NCBI GenBank assembly: GCA_016794425.1
Contig: JAEUHR010000008.1
Location: 1 to 64,000 of the forward strand
From: Planctomycetota bacterium
Lineage (GTDB): Bacteria; Planctomycetota; UBA1135; UBA2386
DNA: 64,000 nucleotides
Direction: 5' to 3'
Made by a program: the position numbers and the translations under genes. Below, piece by piece: positions 1 to 9,166 of this stretch (its first letter is position 1; every line of letters starts with the position of its first letter). The notes beneath the pieces were generated by a model. The model had not been told where the DNA came from and searched no databases. It saw only the letters and a list, made by a program, of their open reading frames with translations.

Positions 1-125
1 GCGTGCACGATCGGCAGGCGCGCGACGTTCTCGAGCTGGCGCAGCGCGTTGGGGTCGGCGGTGACGCCGCGGATCCAGGCCTTGATCGGCACGCCGGGGG
101 TCTCGAACTGTTCGAACGTGGTCAT
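1..125 (-). CDS. rtcB: RtcB-family RNA ligase, N-terminal fragment (runs off window)
   Basis: Only the first 41 codons are inside the window. The translation begins MTTFEQFETPGVPIKAWIRG and continues to QLENVARLPIVH. The 'PIKAWIRGV' stretch followed by 'QL.NVA.LP' is the characteristic start of RtcB, the Mn/GTP-dependent RNA ligase that joins 2',3'-cyclic phosphate and 5'-OH RNA ends. The metal- and GTP-binding residues lie beyond the window, so activity cannot be judged. ATG at 123-125 is the only sensible start; no clear Shine-Dalgarno precedes it. It lies on the same strand and downstream of the nuclease gene, 100 bp away. Confidence 0.75.
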   Translation of the reverse strand, partial: MTTFEQFETPGVPIKAWIRGVTADPNALRQLENVARLPIVH

Positions 126-225
126 GGGTCGGGCTCGCGGAGGGTAGCGGCCGCCCAGTTCGTCGGCAGCAGGGTGATGACGCGCCGTTGGGTCGCTCGT
201 TCGGGCGTGCCGATCGCGTCCGTGC

Positions 226-1158
226 TCAGGCTTTGGTCAGCTTGAAGCTCACCTGGTACCGGTAGAAGGAGACGCTTGGCACGGCCAGCAGCGCCCAGCG
301 CATCCGTTGGTCGTCGTCCAGAGCGATGATGGCACCCTCGACGTCCTGCTCGTTCTCGGCGATTTGCTCGCGCACGTAGCCGATGTAGCGCAGGACCTGG
401 CCGACGACGGTGTCGCTGGCGCGGCCGCGTTTCAACTCGACGACGAGCAGGCGCTTGCGGTCCTTGCTGATCGCGAGCACGTCGATCGTGCCGGCATCGG
501 TCGCATACTGCTGGCCGACGGGCTCGCCGTCCTCCTCGAAGATGTCCCAGTCTTTTCCGAGGATGGTCTGCTGCCAGTTCTCGACCAGGAAGTCCTCGAG
601 GTGCTTCTCCATCGCGAACGCCAGGGGGTCCTCGACGTCTTGCGCCAGCATGGCGGATCCGACGCTGGACGGGGCCGCGTTACCCAGCAGGCTCTCGATC
701 TCGTCGCGGTGGCGACTGACATCGCATGCCGTGCCGATGGACCCGGTCGACCGCCGCAACGCGTCGCTCATCGCTGACCGAGGCACGACCGTGCCGTTCC
801 AGTGCACCTTGCGGCGGTGCGGCAGCACCTGTCCGGGTGCGAAGTAGTACTCACCATCTACTTCACCGACGCGGTAGTTGCCGCTGCCGTCGGGGGCGAG
901 CACGACATCGCCGGGCCGCACTCCTCTGCAGATCGTCCAGAGCATTCCGCAGGCGAGGCCAGCCCCGATACGGGTCTTGTCGGGGAACCTGGCGAGGTAG
1001 GCTGGGACCCACTGCTTGTTGAAGGATCGCCAGTCTTCGGGGAGGTGCTGGGTCAGGTCCTGGTCGATGCCGAAGTCAGCCCCGACGAATCCGCCCTCGA
1101 AGCACTCGGCGGCGTGCGCGCTCTTCTTCCCGAGCATGATGCGGAAGTACTGCTTCAT
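226..1158 (-). CDS. NucS/Mrr-like PD-(D/E)XK endonuclease
   Basis: The 310-residue protein has a C-terminal nuclease-like domain. Around residues 215-255 it carries GTIDVLAISKDRKRLLVVELK, that is the D...(E)xK core of PD-(D/E)XK nucleases, preceded by QYATDAG, as in the C-terminal domain of NucS/DUF91 proteins. The N-terminal half (FVGADFGI, GDVVLAPDGSGNYRVGEV) resembles the small beta-barrel domain that often precedes such nucleases. The chosen start is ATG at 1156-1158, with GGGAG five bases upstream; a TTG 12 bases further up is less likely. The ATG overlaps the stop of the upstream AlbA_2 gene as ATGA, so the two are probably translated together. Its place in a type I restriction-modification relic suggests a defence or DNA-repair role, which is inferred. 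The substrate is unknown. Confidence 0.7.
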   Translation of the reverse strand: MKQYFRIMLGKKSAHAAECFEGGFVGADFGIDQDLTQHLPEDWRSFNKQWVPAYLARFPDKTRIGAGLACGMLWTICRGVRPGDVVLAPDGSGNYRVGEVDGEYYFAPGQVLPHRRKVHWNGTVVPRSAMSDALRRSTGSIGTACDVSRHRDEIESLLGNAAPSSVGSAMLAQDVEDPLAFAMEKHLEDFLVENWQQTILGKDWDIFEEDGEPVGQQYATDAGTIDVLAISKDRKRLLVVELKRGRASDTVVGQVLRYIGYVREQIAENEQDVEGAIIALDDDQRMRWALLAVPSVSFYRYQVSFKLTKA

Positions 1159-2531
1159 GAGATCTCCCAATGCCCGCCCTTGGTGCCGTGTCGGCGCAGG
1201 CGGCCTGCGGCTTTCAGGCGTTTCAGGTGGTAGCGCACGCCGTCGACGCCGAGGCCGAGCAGTCGCGCGAGGTCGGCGGCGACGAGGCGCGGGTTGTCGC
1301 GCAGCGCCGCGACGATGCGTTCCTGGACGCCGCCGGCGGCCGGGATTGTGGTAGGGAATGTGGTAGGGATTCTGGTAGTGGCCGAGGCGGTACTACCAGG
1401 ATCGCCAGCCCGGATCGCTGCCGTGTAGAGGGCGCTGGCGCGGAACGTGACCATGACGCCGGAGGTCGCGACGTCGAAGTCCGGCTTGGTGATGCCGTGC
1501 GCCTTGCACGCCGCCTGCACGCGCTCGATGCCGCGGCCCCAGGACTCGACGTAGCCAGCGCGGAAGAACGCGTTGGCCAGCAGCGGGTTGAACGGCAGCG
1601 ACGGGTGCTTGCCGAGCAGTTGCCGCACGGTCCAGCGCTCCGGCAGTTCGCCGGGGTTCCAGATCGACAGCTGGTCGTCGTGCACGCGGACCTGGATCGG
1701 CACCGGCACGGCGTAGTCCTTGTGCACGATCGCGTTCAGCAGTGCCTCGCGCAGCGCGGCCTCGGGGTACGGCAGCACCTCGCGCCGCTGCAGGCCGTCG
1801 TAGGTGACCGCGGCCTTCAGGTACTTGGTGCGCAGCAGGTCGATCGCCGTCGCCACCTGCAAGAACAGGTCGCCGTGCACCTCGTCCTGGTAGCGCAGGT
1901 CGTCGGTGCCGGCGAAGAAGCCGAGCTTGATCCAGGCACCGCGCACCCAGGTCTCCGGCTCGATGCCGAACAAGAGGCACGCGGCGCGCTTGAGCCGCGG
2001 GCCCTCCAACAGTTCGAGGTTGCCGAGCACGCGTTTCGGCGGGTCGCGCAGCACGGCCGGGTCCATGCGGCCGGTAGTGCTGGCGAGCTGCTGGAAGCGG
2101 CGCAGCGCGTCCGTGCTCACCTTGGCCAGGCGGAACGTCGGCTCGGGCGCGTCGTCCCAGCGGCGGCCACGGCGCTGCAGCAGGAAGCGTTCGAGCGCCT
2201 GGCCCTTCAGCTCCTGCTTGGTGCTGCCGCTGCGCACGTGGTACTCGCCGCGGTAGCTGATCGGGCTCGGGTAGGGCTCGACGTGGATCTCGATCAGGTC
2301 TTGCCTCTGCCTGCGCACGAGGCGCACGTCGGCGACGATGCCCAGCACATCGCGGATCTTGTTGGGCAGGTCGGCGAGCAGCTTCTTCGCGTCGGGCACG
2401 CCGACCGGCCGGCCCTGGTCGTCGCGGCCCAGCACCAGCACGCCGCCGTCGGCGTTGGCGAAGCCGCACAGCCAGCGCAGGTATTCGTCGCGCCAGGTGC
2501 GCTTCCACTCGACGTGTTGGCTCTCCTTCAT
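1155..2531 (-). CDS. Schlafen AlbA_2 / RecG-like ATP-binding protein
   Basis: The 458-residue protein begins MKESQHVEWKRTW, the usual 'ES..VEWK' opening of AlbA_2 (Schlafen-type) domains, followed by GFANADGGVLVLGRDD. The middle has PNKIRDVLGI and YRGEYHVRSGST. The central part carries an ATPase-like (HATPase_c_4) signature, REALLNAIVHKDYA, then the DDQLSIWNPGELPE and GRGIERV motifs. A winged-helix-like end (residues about 400-458) suggests DNA binding. Proteins of this kind commonly sit between hsdS and hsdR in type I restriction-modification loci, and that is the context here. ATG at 2529-2531 overlaps the stop of the 68-codon gene upstream (ATGA), and its own stop overlaps the nuclease start in the same way. 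A longer reading frame extends upstream, but its 89 extra codons look like shadow translation of the neighbouring gene. Confidence 0.78.
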   Translation of the reverse strand: MKESQHVEWKRTWRDEYLRWLCGFANADGGVLVLGRDDQGRPVGVPDAKKLLADLPNKIRDVLGIVADVRLVRRQRQDLIEIHVEPYPSPISYRGEYHVRSGSTKQELKGQALERFLLQRRGRRWDDAPEPTFRLAKVSTDALRRFQQLASTTGRMDPAVLRDPPKRVLGNLELLEGPRLKRAACLLFGIEPETWVRGAWIKLGFFAGTDDLRYQDEVHGDLFLQVATAIDLLRTKYLKAAVTYDGLQRREVLPYPEAALREALLNAIVHKDYAVPVPIQVRVHDDQLSIWNPGELPERWTVRQLLGKHPSLPFNPLLANAFFRAGYVESWGRGIERVQAACKAHGITKPDFDVATSGVMVTFRASALYTAAIRAGDPGSTASATTRIPTTFPTTIPAAGGVQERIVAALRDNPRLVAADLARLLGLGVDGVRYHLKRLKAAGRLRRHGTKGGHWEIS

Positions 2532-2734
2532 CTCAGCCGCGTCCTGCCAGTCCGCAGTTCCAGCATCATGCTCCGCTGGATCGCGCGGGACTTGGCCAAT
2601 CGGGTGGCGGTGGCGTCGAGGTCGCTCAGGACGTCCAGGACGTAGTCCATGTAGTGCGAGGCGTCCATGACTTCGCGCAGCGCGTCGCAGGAGGACCAGC
2701 GCGTGGCGAGAAGCTGCGACTTCTTCAGGGCCAT
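2528..2734 (-). pseudogene. in-frame HsdM start / HsdS end fusion, type I R-M relic
   Basis: This 68-codon frame is a composite. Residues 1-33 (MALKKSQL...W.SCD.LR..MDAS.Y.DYVL) match the very start of type I methyltransferase subunit HsdM. Residues 35-68 (LSDLDA...LAKSRAIQRSMM.EL.TGRTRL) match the very end of the specificity subunit HsdS, which typically closes with K...KQGMMQELLTGR.RL. All catalytic and DNA-recognition regions are missing, so it cannot methylate DNA. The junction codes VLDVL and lies on two 8-bp copies of CAGGACGT (2627-2634 and 2636-2643). The frame is open, and its stop overlaps the next gene's start, so it may still be translated or act as a leader for that gene. A genuine small protein is possible but less likely. 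The family matches are from memory. Confidence 0.7.
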
Positions 2735-2837
2735 CGGGGGAGCGGAAGCGGCGACGTCGAGAAGCGAGAAGGTGCCCGCCGACCGGCAGGGATGCCACTG
2801 GAGTCTGAGCCTCCCTGGCGCCCAGGTCCGCGACCGC

Positions 2838-4037
2838 CTACGCCTCGTAGCCGAACCGCCACGGCCGGCCGTCCATCGGCAGGTCCGAGCGCCGCGCGCG
2901 GCGCAGCGCCGCGAAGCGCGTGCGCAGTTCGTCCATCGAATCGCCGCCGAGCTTCTCGAGCAGCGCGTCGGCGAGCACCAGCGCGACCATCGCTTCGGCG
3001 ATCGGCACCGCGCGCGGCACCTGGCAGAAGTCGCTGCGTTCGTAGCGCGTCACCGCCGGCTGGCCGGTGGCGAGGTCGACCGACGGCTGCGGCAGCAGCG
3101 TGGTCGCGATCGGCTTGATCGCCACGCGCGCGACGATCGGCGCGCCGTTGCTGATGCCGCCCTCGATGCCGCCGGCGTGGTTGCTGCGCCGCACCAGCGC
3201 GTCGCCATCGGCGAACACCGGATCCTGCGCGGTCGTGCCGCGCCGTTCGGTCACCGCGAAGCCGCAGCCGAACTCGACCGCCTTGGCCGCGGGCAGGCTC
3301 AGCAGCGCACCGGCGAGGCGCGCGTCGAGCTTCTGGTCGCCGTGCACGTGGCTGCCGAGGCCCGGCGGCACGTGCAGCGCCGCGACTTCGACCACGCCGC
3401 CGACCGTGTCCTTGGCGGCGATCGCCGCCTCGACCTCGCGCTGCATCGCGGCGGCCAGCGCGGGTTCGGCGCAGCGCAGCTCGTTCGGCTCGGCGGCCTG
3501 GAACCGCTGCGCGAACACCGCCGGATCGACCGGCGTCGGCTCGGCCGGGCGCCGCGCCGCGCCGATCGCGACCGTGCAGCCGCCGACCGTGATGCCGAAC
3601 TCGGCCAGCAGCGCGCGCGCGATCGCGCCGGCCGCGGTGCGCGCCGCGGTCTCGCGCGCCGAAGCGCGTTCGAGGCCGAGCCGCAGGTCGCCGTAGCCGT
3701 ACTTGATCGCCGCGGTCAGATCGGCGTGGCCCGGCCGCGGCACCGTCATCGGCGGCACGTCCTTGTCGGCCCAGTTGCGATGGTCGCGGTTGTCGATCGT
3801 CCACGCGATCGGTGCGCCGGTCGTGTGTCCCGCCATCACGCCGCCGGTGATGCGCGCGTGGTCCTGTTCGATCTGCATGCGCGCACCGCTGCCGAGGCCG
3901 CGCTGCCGGCGTGCGAGGTCGCGGTCCAGCGTCGCGGCGTCGAGCGCCAGTCCCGCCGGCATGCCGGCCAGGACCGCCGTCAGCTGTGGACCGTGGGACT
4001 CACCGGCGGTCAGGAGGCGCAGGCGGGAGAGGAACAT
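2838..4037 (-). CDS. aroC: chorismate synthase
   Basis: The 399-residue protein catalyses the last step of the shikimate pathway: the FMN-dependent conversion of 5-enolpyruvylshikimate-3-phosphate to chorismate. Visible signatures are RLLTAGESHGPQLTAVLAG near the N-terminus, RRQRGLGSGARM with the IEQD motif, RPGHADLTAAIKYGYGD and RASARETAARTAAGAIA in the middle, and GGISNGAPI. The length is about normal for the family (350-400). It starts 21 bp downstream of the aroA-aroK stop on the same strand, so the two are almost certainly cotranscribed. aroB is nearby but separated by an unrelated operon. Confidence 0.95.
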   Translation of the reverse strand: MFLSRLRLLTAGESHGPQLTAVLAGMPAGLALDAATLDRDLARRQRGLGSGARMQIEQDHARITGGVMAGHTTGAPIAWTIDNRDHRNWADKDVPPMTVPRPGHADLTAAIKYGYGDLRLGLERASARETAARTAAGAIARALLAEFGITVGGCTVAIGAARRPAEPTPVDPAVFAQRFQAAEPNELRCAEPALAAAMQREVEAAIAAKDTVGGVVEVAALHVPPGLGSHVHGDQKLDARLAGALLSLPAAKAVEFGCGFAVTERRGTTAQDPVFADGDALVRRSNHAGGIEGGISNGAPIVARVAIKPIATTLLPQPSVDLATGQPAVTRYERSDFCQVPRAVPIAEAMVALVLADALLEKLGGDSMDELRTRFAALRRARRSDLPMDGRPWRFGYEA

Positions 4038-4058
4038 CGCGGCGCGACTGTAGTCCGT

Positions 4059-5807
<1,749 letters not shown>

Positions 5808-5966
5808 GGCGTACCGGGGCTGCCGACGGTAGCGGCTCCGCAGTCCTGCGAGGAGGCTCCGTTGCGGGTGTCGCGCGCCGACGAGGCAACTGGTGCTTTC
5901 CGTGGAACGGTGCTCGCCTGCCGCCGCGCCGATCCTCGCCAGCCCCGGTCCTCGCGCGGAAGGTGG

Positions 5967-6010
5967 TTGACAACATCCTGTCACTGCTTATCGTACAACC
6001 AAATGGTTGT
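5967..6010 (+). promoter_or_regulatory. promoter and palindromic operator of the ArsR-SRPBCC operon
   Basis: A perfect -35 box TTGACA (5967-5972) is followed after 16 bp by TATCGT (5989-5994), a plausible -10. Directly downstream is the palindrome ACAACC-AAAT-GGTTGT (5995-6010), which spans the expected transcription start and the ATG of the ArsR gene. A second short inverted repeat, TGACA-6-TGTCA (5968-5983), overlaps the -35. AACC/GGTT palindromes of this kind are typical operators of ArsR regulators paired with SRPBCC genes. Autorepression is inferred. If the -10 is right, transcription starts at or next to the ATG, giving a leaderless message. Confidence 0.6.
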
Positions 6011-6359
6011 GCTTCAGGACAGCCCGACCGACCACGAACTCGACCGCCTGTTCCGGTCGCTCGCGTGCGCCACCCGGCGCGACATCGTGCGGCGCGTCAT
6101 GGCCGGTGAGGACGCCTCGGTGTCGTCGCTCGCCGAGCGCTACGACATGTCGTTCGCGGCCGTGCAGAAGCACGTCGCCGTGCTCGCCGAGGCCGGGCTC
6201 GTCAGCAAGCACCACCACGGCCGCGAACGGCGTGTTCGCGGCAATCCGGAGCAGCTCGCGAAGGCGCGCGCGCTGCTCGCCCGACTCGAGCAACTGTGGA
6301 CCGAGCGCTTCGCGCAGCTCGATGCCGTGCTCGCCGACCCCCCGCCGCCGCAGGCCTGA
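6003..6359 (+). CDS. ArsR-family winged-helix transcriptional regulator
   Basis: The 118-residue protein begins MVVLQDSPTDHELDRLFRSL and has the ArsR helix-turn-helix pattern: LACATRRDIVRRVM, then SSLAERYDMSFAAVQKHVAVL (recognition helix) and AGLVSKHHHGRERRV (wing). There are no cysteine or histidine clusters of the metal-sensing type, so it probably belongs to the subgroup paired with SRPBCC proteins, which senses something other than metal. ATG at 6003-6005 lies inside the operator palindrome. The SRPBCC gene starts 3 bp after its stop, so they form an operon. The long upstream extension of the frame is shadow coding of the aro genes. Confidence 0.88.
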   Translation: MVVLQDSPTDHELDRLFRSLACATRRDIVRRVMAGEDASVSSLAERYDMSFAAVQKHVAVLAEAGLVSKHHHGRERRVRGNPEQLAKARALLARLEQLWTERFAQLDAVLADPPPPQA

Positions 6360-6362
6360 CCG

Positions 6363-7337
6363 ATGCCAATCACGTCCGTCTCCTCCGATCCGACCACCCT
6401 GACGCTCACCGTCGTCGCCGACTATCCGGTCCCCGTCGAACGGCTCTGGGACGCCTACGCCGACCCGCGCCAGCTCGAGCGCTTCTGGGGGCCGCCGACG
6501 TGGCCGGCGACGTTCACGCGCCACGACATGGCGGTCGGCGGCCACTCGCACTACCACATGACCGGGCCCGACGGCACGGTCGCGCGCGGCTGGTTCCGCT
6601 TCGTCGCGATCGACCGCCACCGGCGCATCGAGGTCGAGGACGGCTTCGCCGACGCCGACGGCAAGCCCGACGCAAACCTGCCGACGATGCGCATGGTGTT
6701 CGCGTTCGAGGCGACCACGAACGGCGCGCGCTGCACGACGACGACGCGCTTCCCCAGCGTCGCGGCGATGGAGCAGCTGCTGCAGATGGGCATGCGCGAG
6801 GGCCTGCAGTCCGCGCTCGGTCAGCTCGACGGCATGTTCGAGGACCTACGCCGCTTCGCCGCCGGCCGCGCGACGCAGGCGCAATTGCTCGGCGATACGC
6901 AGGTACGCACGAGCCGCATCGTGCGCGGCACGGTCGAGCAGGTGTGGCGCGCGCACCACGACCCGGCGCTGCTGCCGAAGTGGCTCACCGGCCCGGACGG
7001 CTGGACGATGCCGGTCTGCGAGGTCGCGACGAAGGCCGGCGACCGCTACCGCTACGAATGGGCGGCGGGCGACGGCTCGCAGCGGTTCGGCTTCGAGGGC
7101 GAACTGCTCGAGAGCGAGCCGCCGTACCGCGCCGTGACGACCGAGCGCTGGATCGGCGGTGACGGCCAGGCGGTGCGCAACGAGCTGACGCTGACAGCGG
7201 TCGCGGGCGGCACGCTGGTCAGCCTGCTGATCACGTATCCGAGCAAGGAGCTGCGCGACATGGTGCTCGGCACCGGCATGACCGACGGCATGGAAGCCAG
7301 CTACGCGCGGCTCGAGCGCACCGTGCTGGCGCGCTGA
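6363..7337 (+). CDS. tandem SRPBCC (AHSA1/START-like) domain protein
   Basis: The 324-residue protein contains two AHSA1-type SRPBCC domains. The first (about 10-165) has PVPVERLWDAYADPRQLERFWGP and the second (about 170-320) has RGTVEQVWRAHHDPALLPKWLTGPDGWTM; each is followed by the expected strands and ends in a long C-terminal helix (GMREGLQSALGQLDGM; GMTDGMEASYARLE). SRPBCC folds bind hydrophobic ligands in a deep pocket; no catalytic function can be assigned. It is translated 3 bp after the ArsR gene and probably controlled by it. The two-domain arrangement suggests duplication of an ancestral one-domain partner. The stop is 3 bp from the convergent aroB stop. Confidence 0.85.
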   Translation: MPITSVSSDPTTLTLTVVADYPVPVERLWDAYADPRQLERFWGPPTWPATFTRHDMAVGGHSHYHMTGPDGTVARGWFRFVAIDRHRRIEVEDGFADADGKPDANLPTMRMVFAFEATTNGARCTTTTRFPSVAAMEQLLQMGMREGLQSALGQLDGMFEDLRRFAAGRATQAQLLGDTQVRTSRIVRGTVEQVWRAHHDPALLPKWLTGPDGWTMPVCEVATKAGDRYRYEWAAGDGSQRFGFEGELLESEPPYRAVTTERWIGGDGQAVRNELTLTAVAGGTLVSLLITYPSKELRDMVLGTGMTDGMEASYARLERTVLAR

Positions 7338-7340
7338 CCT

Positions 7341-8390
7341 TCACGCGAACGCGCGCGCGAGCCGTTCGGGCGTCAGTTCGACGACGACGCCGTCGCCGAT
7401 CGCGTGCGGCACGACCATCGGCACGCGGCCCTGCTGCACCTTCTTGTCCTTGCTCGCGCGCGCCCACAGCGCCGTCGGGTCGCGCAGTTCGGCCGGCACG
7501 GTGCTCGGCACGCCGATCGCCTGCAGCAGCGCGGCGATGCGCTGAGTGACCGCGGCCGGCACGACGTCGGCTGCGGCGCGGCACTCGGCGACGAGGCCCA
7601 TCGCGACGCACTGGCCGTGGCGCAGCGTGCCGGCGGCGAGGCTCTCGAGCGCATGGCCGATCGTGTGGCCGGCGTTGAGCCAGCGGCGCCGGTCGCGTTC
7701 GCGTTCGTCGCCGAGCACGACCGCCATCTTCATCGCGACCGCCATCGCGATCGCCTCGGCGACCGCCGGCGCGCGGCGCGCAAACAGGTACGGCGCCAGC
7801 CGCTCGAGTTCGGCGAAGCGCGCGCGGTCCAGCACGGCGGCCTTCTTGACCACTTCGACGAAGCCCTCGCGGAACGGCGCGTCGGGCAGCGTCTCGAGCC
7901 AGTCGGTGTCGCCGAGCACGAGGTCCGGCTGCCGCGTGCAGCCGAGCAGGTTCTTGATGCCGTCGTGGTCGACGCCGTTCTTGCCGCCGAGTGCCGCGTC
8001 GCACAGCGCCAGCGTCGTCGTCGGGCACAGCACCAGCGGCACGCCGCGCATCCAGACCGACGCCAGGAACCCGACCAGGTCCGAGATCGAACCGCCGCCG
8101 ACGGCGACCAGCGCGGTGCCGCGCGACGCGCCGCAGCGCAGCAGTTCGCCGGCCAGTCGGCCGAGCACGTCGAGGCGCTTGTGGTCCTCGCCGCCGGCCA
8201 CCGGCAGCACCGCGCGCGCGCCGAGCGCCGCGCCGATGCGGTTGCCGATCGCCGCCACGGCCGGATCGCAGCAGACGACCACGTCGTCGGCGCCGAGCGC
8301 ACGCACCGCCGCCGGCAGTTCGGCCTCGACGCCGGCACCGATCCGCACGCGGCTGGTCGTGGTCGCGGGGAACGAGAACCTCAGGTCCAT
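7341..8390 (-). CDS. aroB: 3-dehydroquinate synthase
   Basis: The 349-residue protein is the NAD- and metal-dependent cyclase making 3-dehydroquinate from DAHP, the second shikimate step. Signatures are PVAGGEDHKRLD, AVGGGSISDLVGFLASVWMRG (nucleotide-binding GGGS..D), CPTTTLALCDAALGGKNGVD and NLLG, FREGFVEVVKKA, and the metal-binding NAGHTIGHALE. The length fits the family. It stands apart from aroA-aroK and aroC, with the ArsR operon between them, and is transcribed on the same strand. The convergent SRPBCC gene ends 3 bp away, leaving no space for a terminator. Confidence 0.93.
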   Translation of the reverse strand: MDLRFSFPATTTSRVRIGAGVEAELPAAVRALGADDVVVCCDPAVAAIGNRIGAALGARAVLPVAGGEDHKRLDVLGRLAGELLRCGASRGTALVAVGGGSISDLVGFLASVWMRGVPLVLCPTTTLALCDAALGGKNGVDHDGIKNLLGCTRQPDLVLGDTDWLETLPDAPFREGFVEVVKKAAVLDRARFAELERLAPYLFARRAPAVAEAIAMAVAMKMAVVLGDERERDRRRWLNAGHTIGHALESLAAGTLRHGQCVAMGLVAECRAAADVVPAAVTQRIAALLQAIGVPSTVPAELRDPTALWARASKDKKVQQGRVPMVVPHAIGDGVVVELTPERLARAFA

Positions 8391-8559
8391 CTGCGGACCG
8401 TCTTACCCGCGGCCGCCGGCGGATTCTGCGTCACACGGCTGGCGGCCGTGCATCGGGCACGGCGATGACGTCTGCCGTTCGCCGCATCGCGCCACCAGCC
8501 GCCAGGTCGAGGTCGGCGCGGGCATGCCTGGTGGCCCGGCCCACTGCTAAGCTGCCCGC

Positions 8560-9162
8560 GTGCCCGCCGACGAGGACCGGCTGTACGACCGCGCGACCGA
8601 GGGCGACGCGGTCGCGCTCGACCAGCTGCTGCAGCGCTACCTGCCGCAGCTGCACGCGTTCGTACACGCGCGGCTCGGCGCCGAGCTGCGGGCGCGCGAA
8701 TCGAGCCTCGACGTCGTGCAGTCGGTCTGCCGCGAACTGCTGTCGGCGCGGTCGCAGTTCGACTTCCGCGGCGAGGAGCGCTTCCGCGGCTGGTTGTTCA
8801 CGGCCGCGCTCAACAAGGTTCGCGAACGGCACCGGCGGCTGCACGCGCAGAAGCGCGACGGCGGCCGCGAGGCCGATCTCGACGCATCGTTCGCGGCGGT
8901 CGTGAGCCTGCTGACGCCGAGCCAGGACGCGATCGGCAACGAGACTGCCGCGGCGCTGCGCGCGGCGCTGGCGGCGCTGTCGGAGGAGCACCGCGAGGTC
9001 ATCACGCTGGCGCGGCTCGTCAAGCTGCCGCACAAGGTGATCGCCGAGGTGATGTCGCGCAGCGAAGAGGCGACGCGGCAGCTGCTGGCGCGCGCGATGG
9101 TGCAGTTCGTGCGCGAACTGACGCGGCGCGGTGTCGACGTCTCCCAGTGGCAGCTCCGGTGA
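8560..9162 (+). CDS. ECF-type RNA polymerase sigma factor (kinase-linked)
   Basis: The 200-residue protein has sigma region 2 at about 10-85 (LLQRYLPQLHAFVHARLG, SLDVVQSVCRELL, GWLFTAALNKVRERHR) and region 4 at about 125-180 (LAALSEEHREVITLARLVKLPHKVIAEVMSRSEEATRQLL). The 'LDVVQSV' and 'ERFRGWLF' variants are those of ECF factors common in planctomycetes. The start is GTG at 8560. No anti-sigma gene follows; instead a Ser/Thr kinase gene begins 4 bp after the stop, suggesting the sigma factor is controlled by phosphorylation, as known for the ECF43-type EcfP/PknT pair. That role is inferred. Confidence 0.85.
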   Translation: MPADEDRLYDRATEGDAVALDQLLQRYLPQLHAFVHARLGAELRARESSLDVVQSVCRELLSARSQFDFRGEERFRGWLFTAALNKVRERHRRLHAQKRDGGREADLDASFAAVVSLLTPSQDAIGNETAAALRAALAALSEEHREVITLARLVKLPHKVIAEVMSRSEEATRQLLARAMVQFVRELTRRGVDVSQWQLR

Positions 9163-9166
9163 GGCC

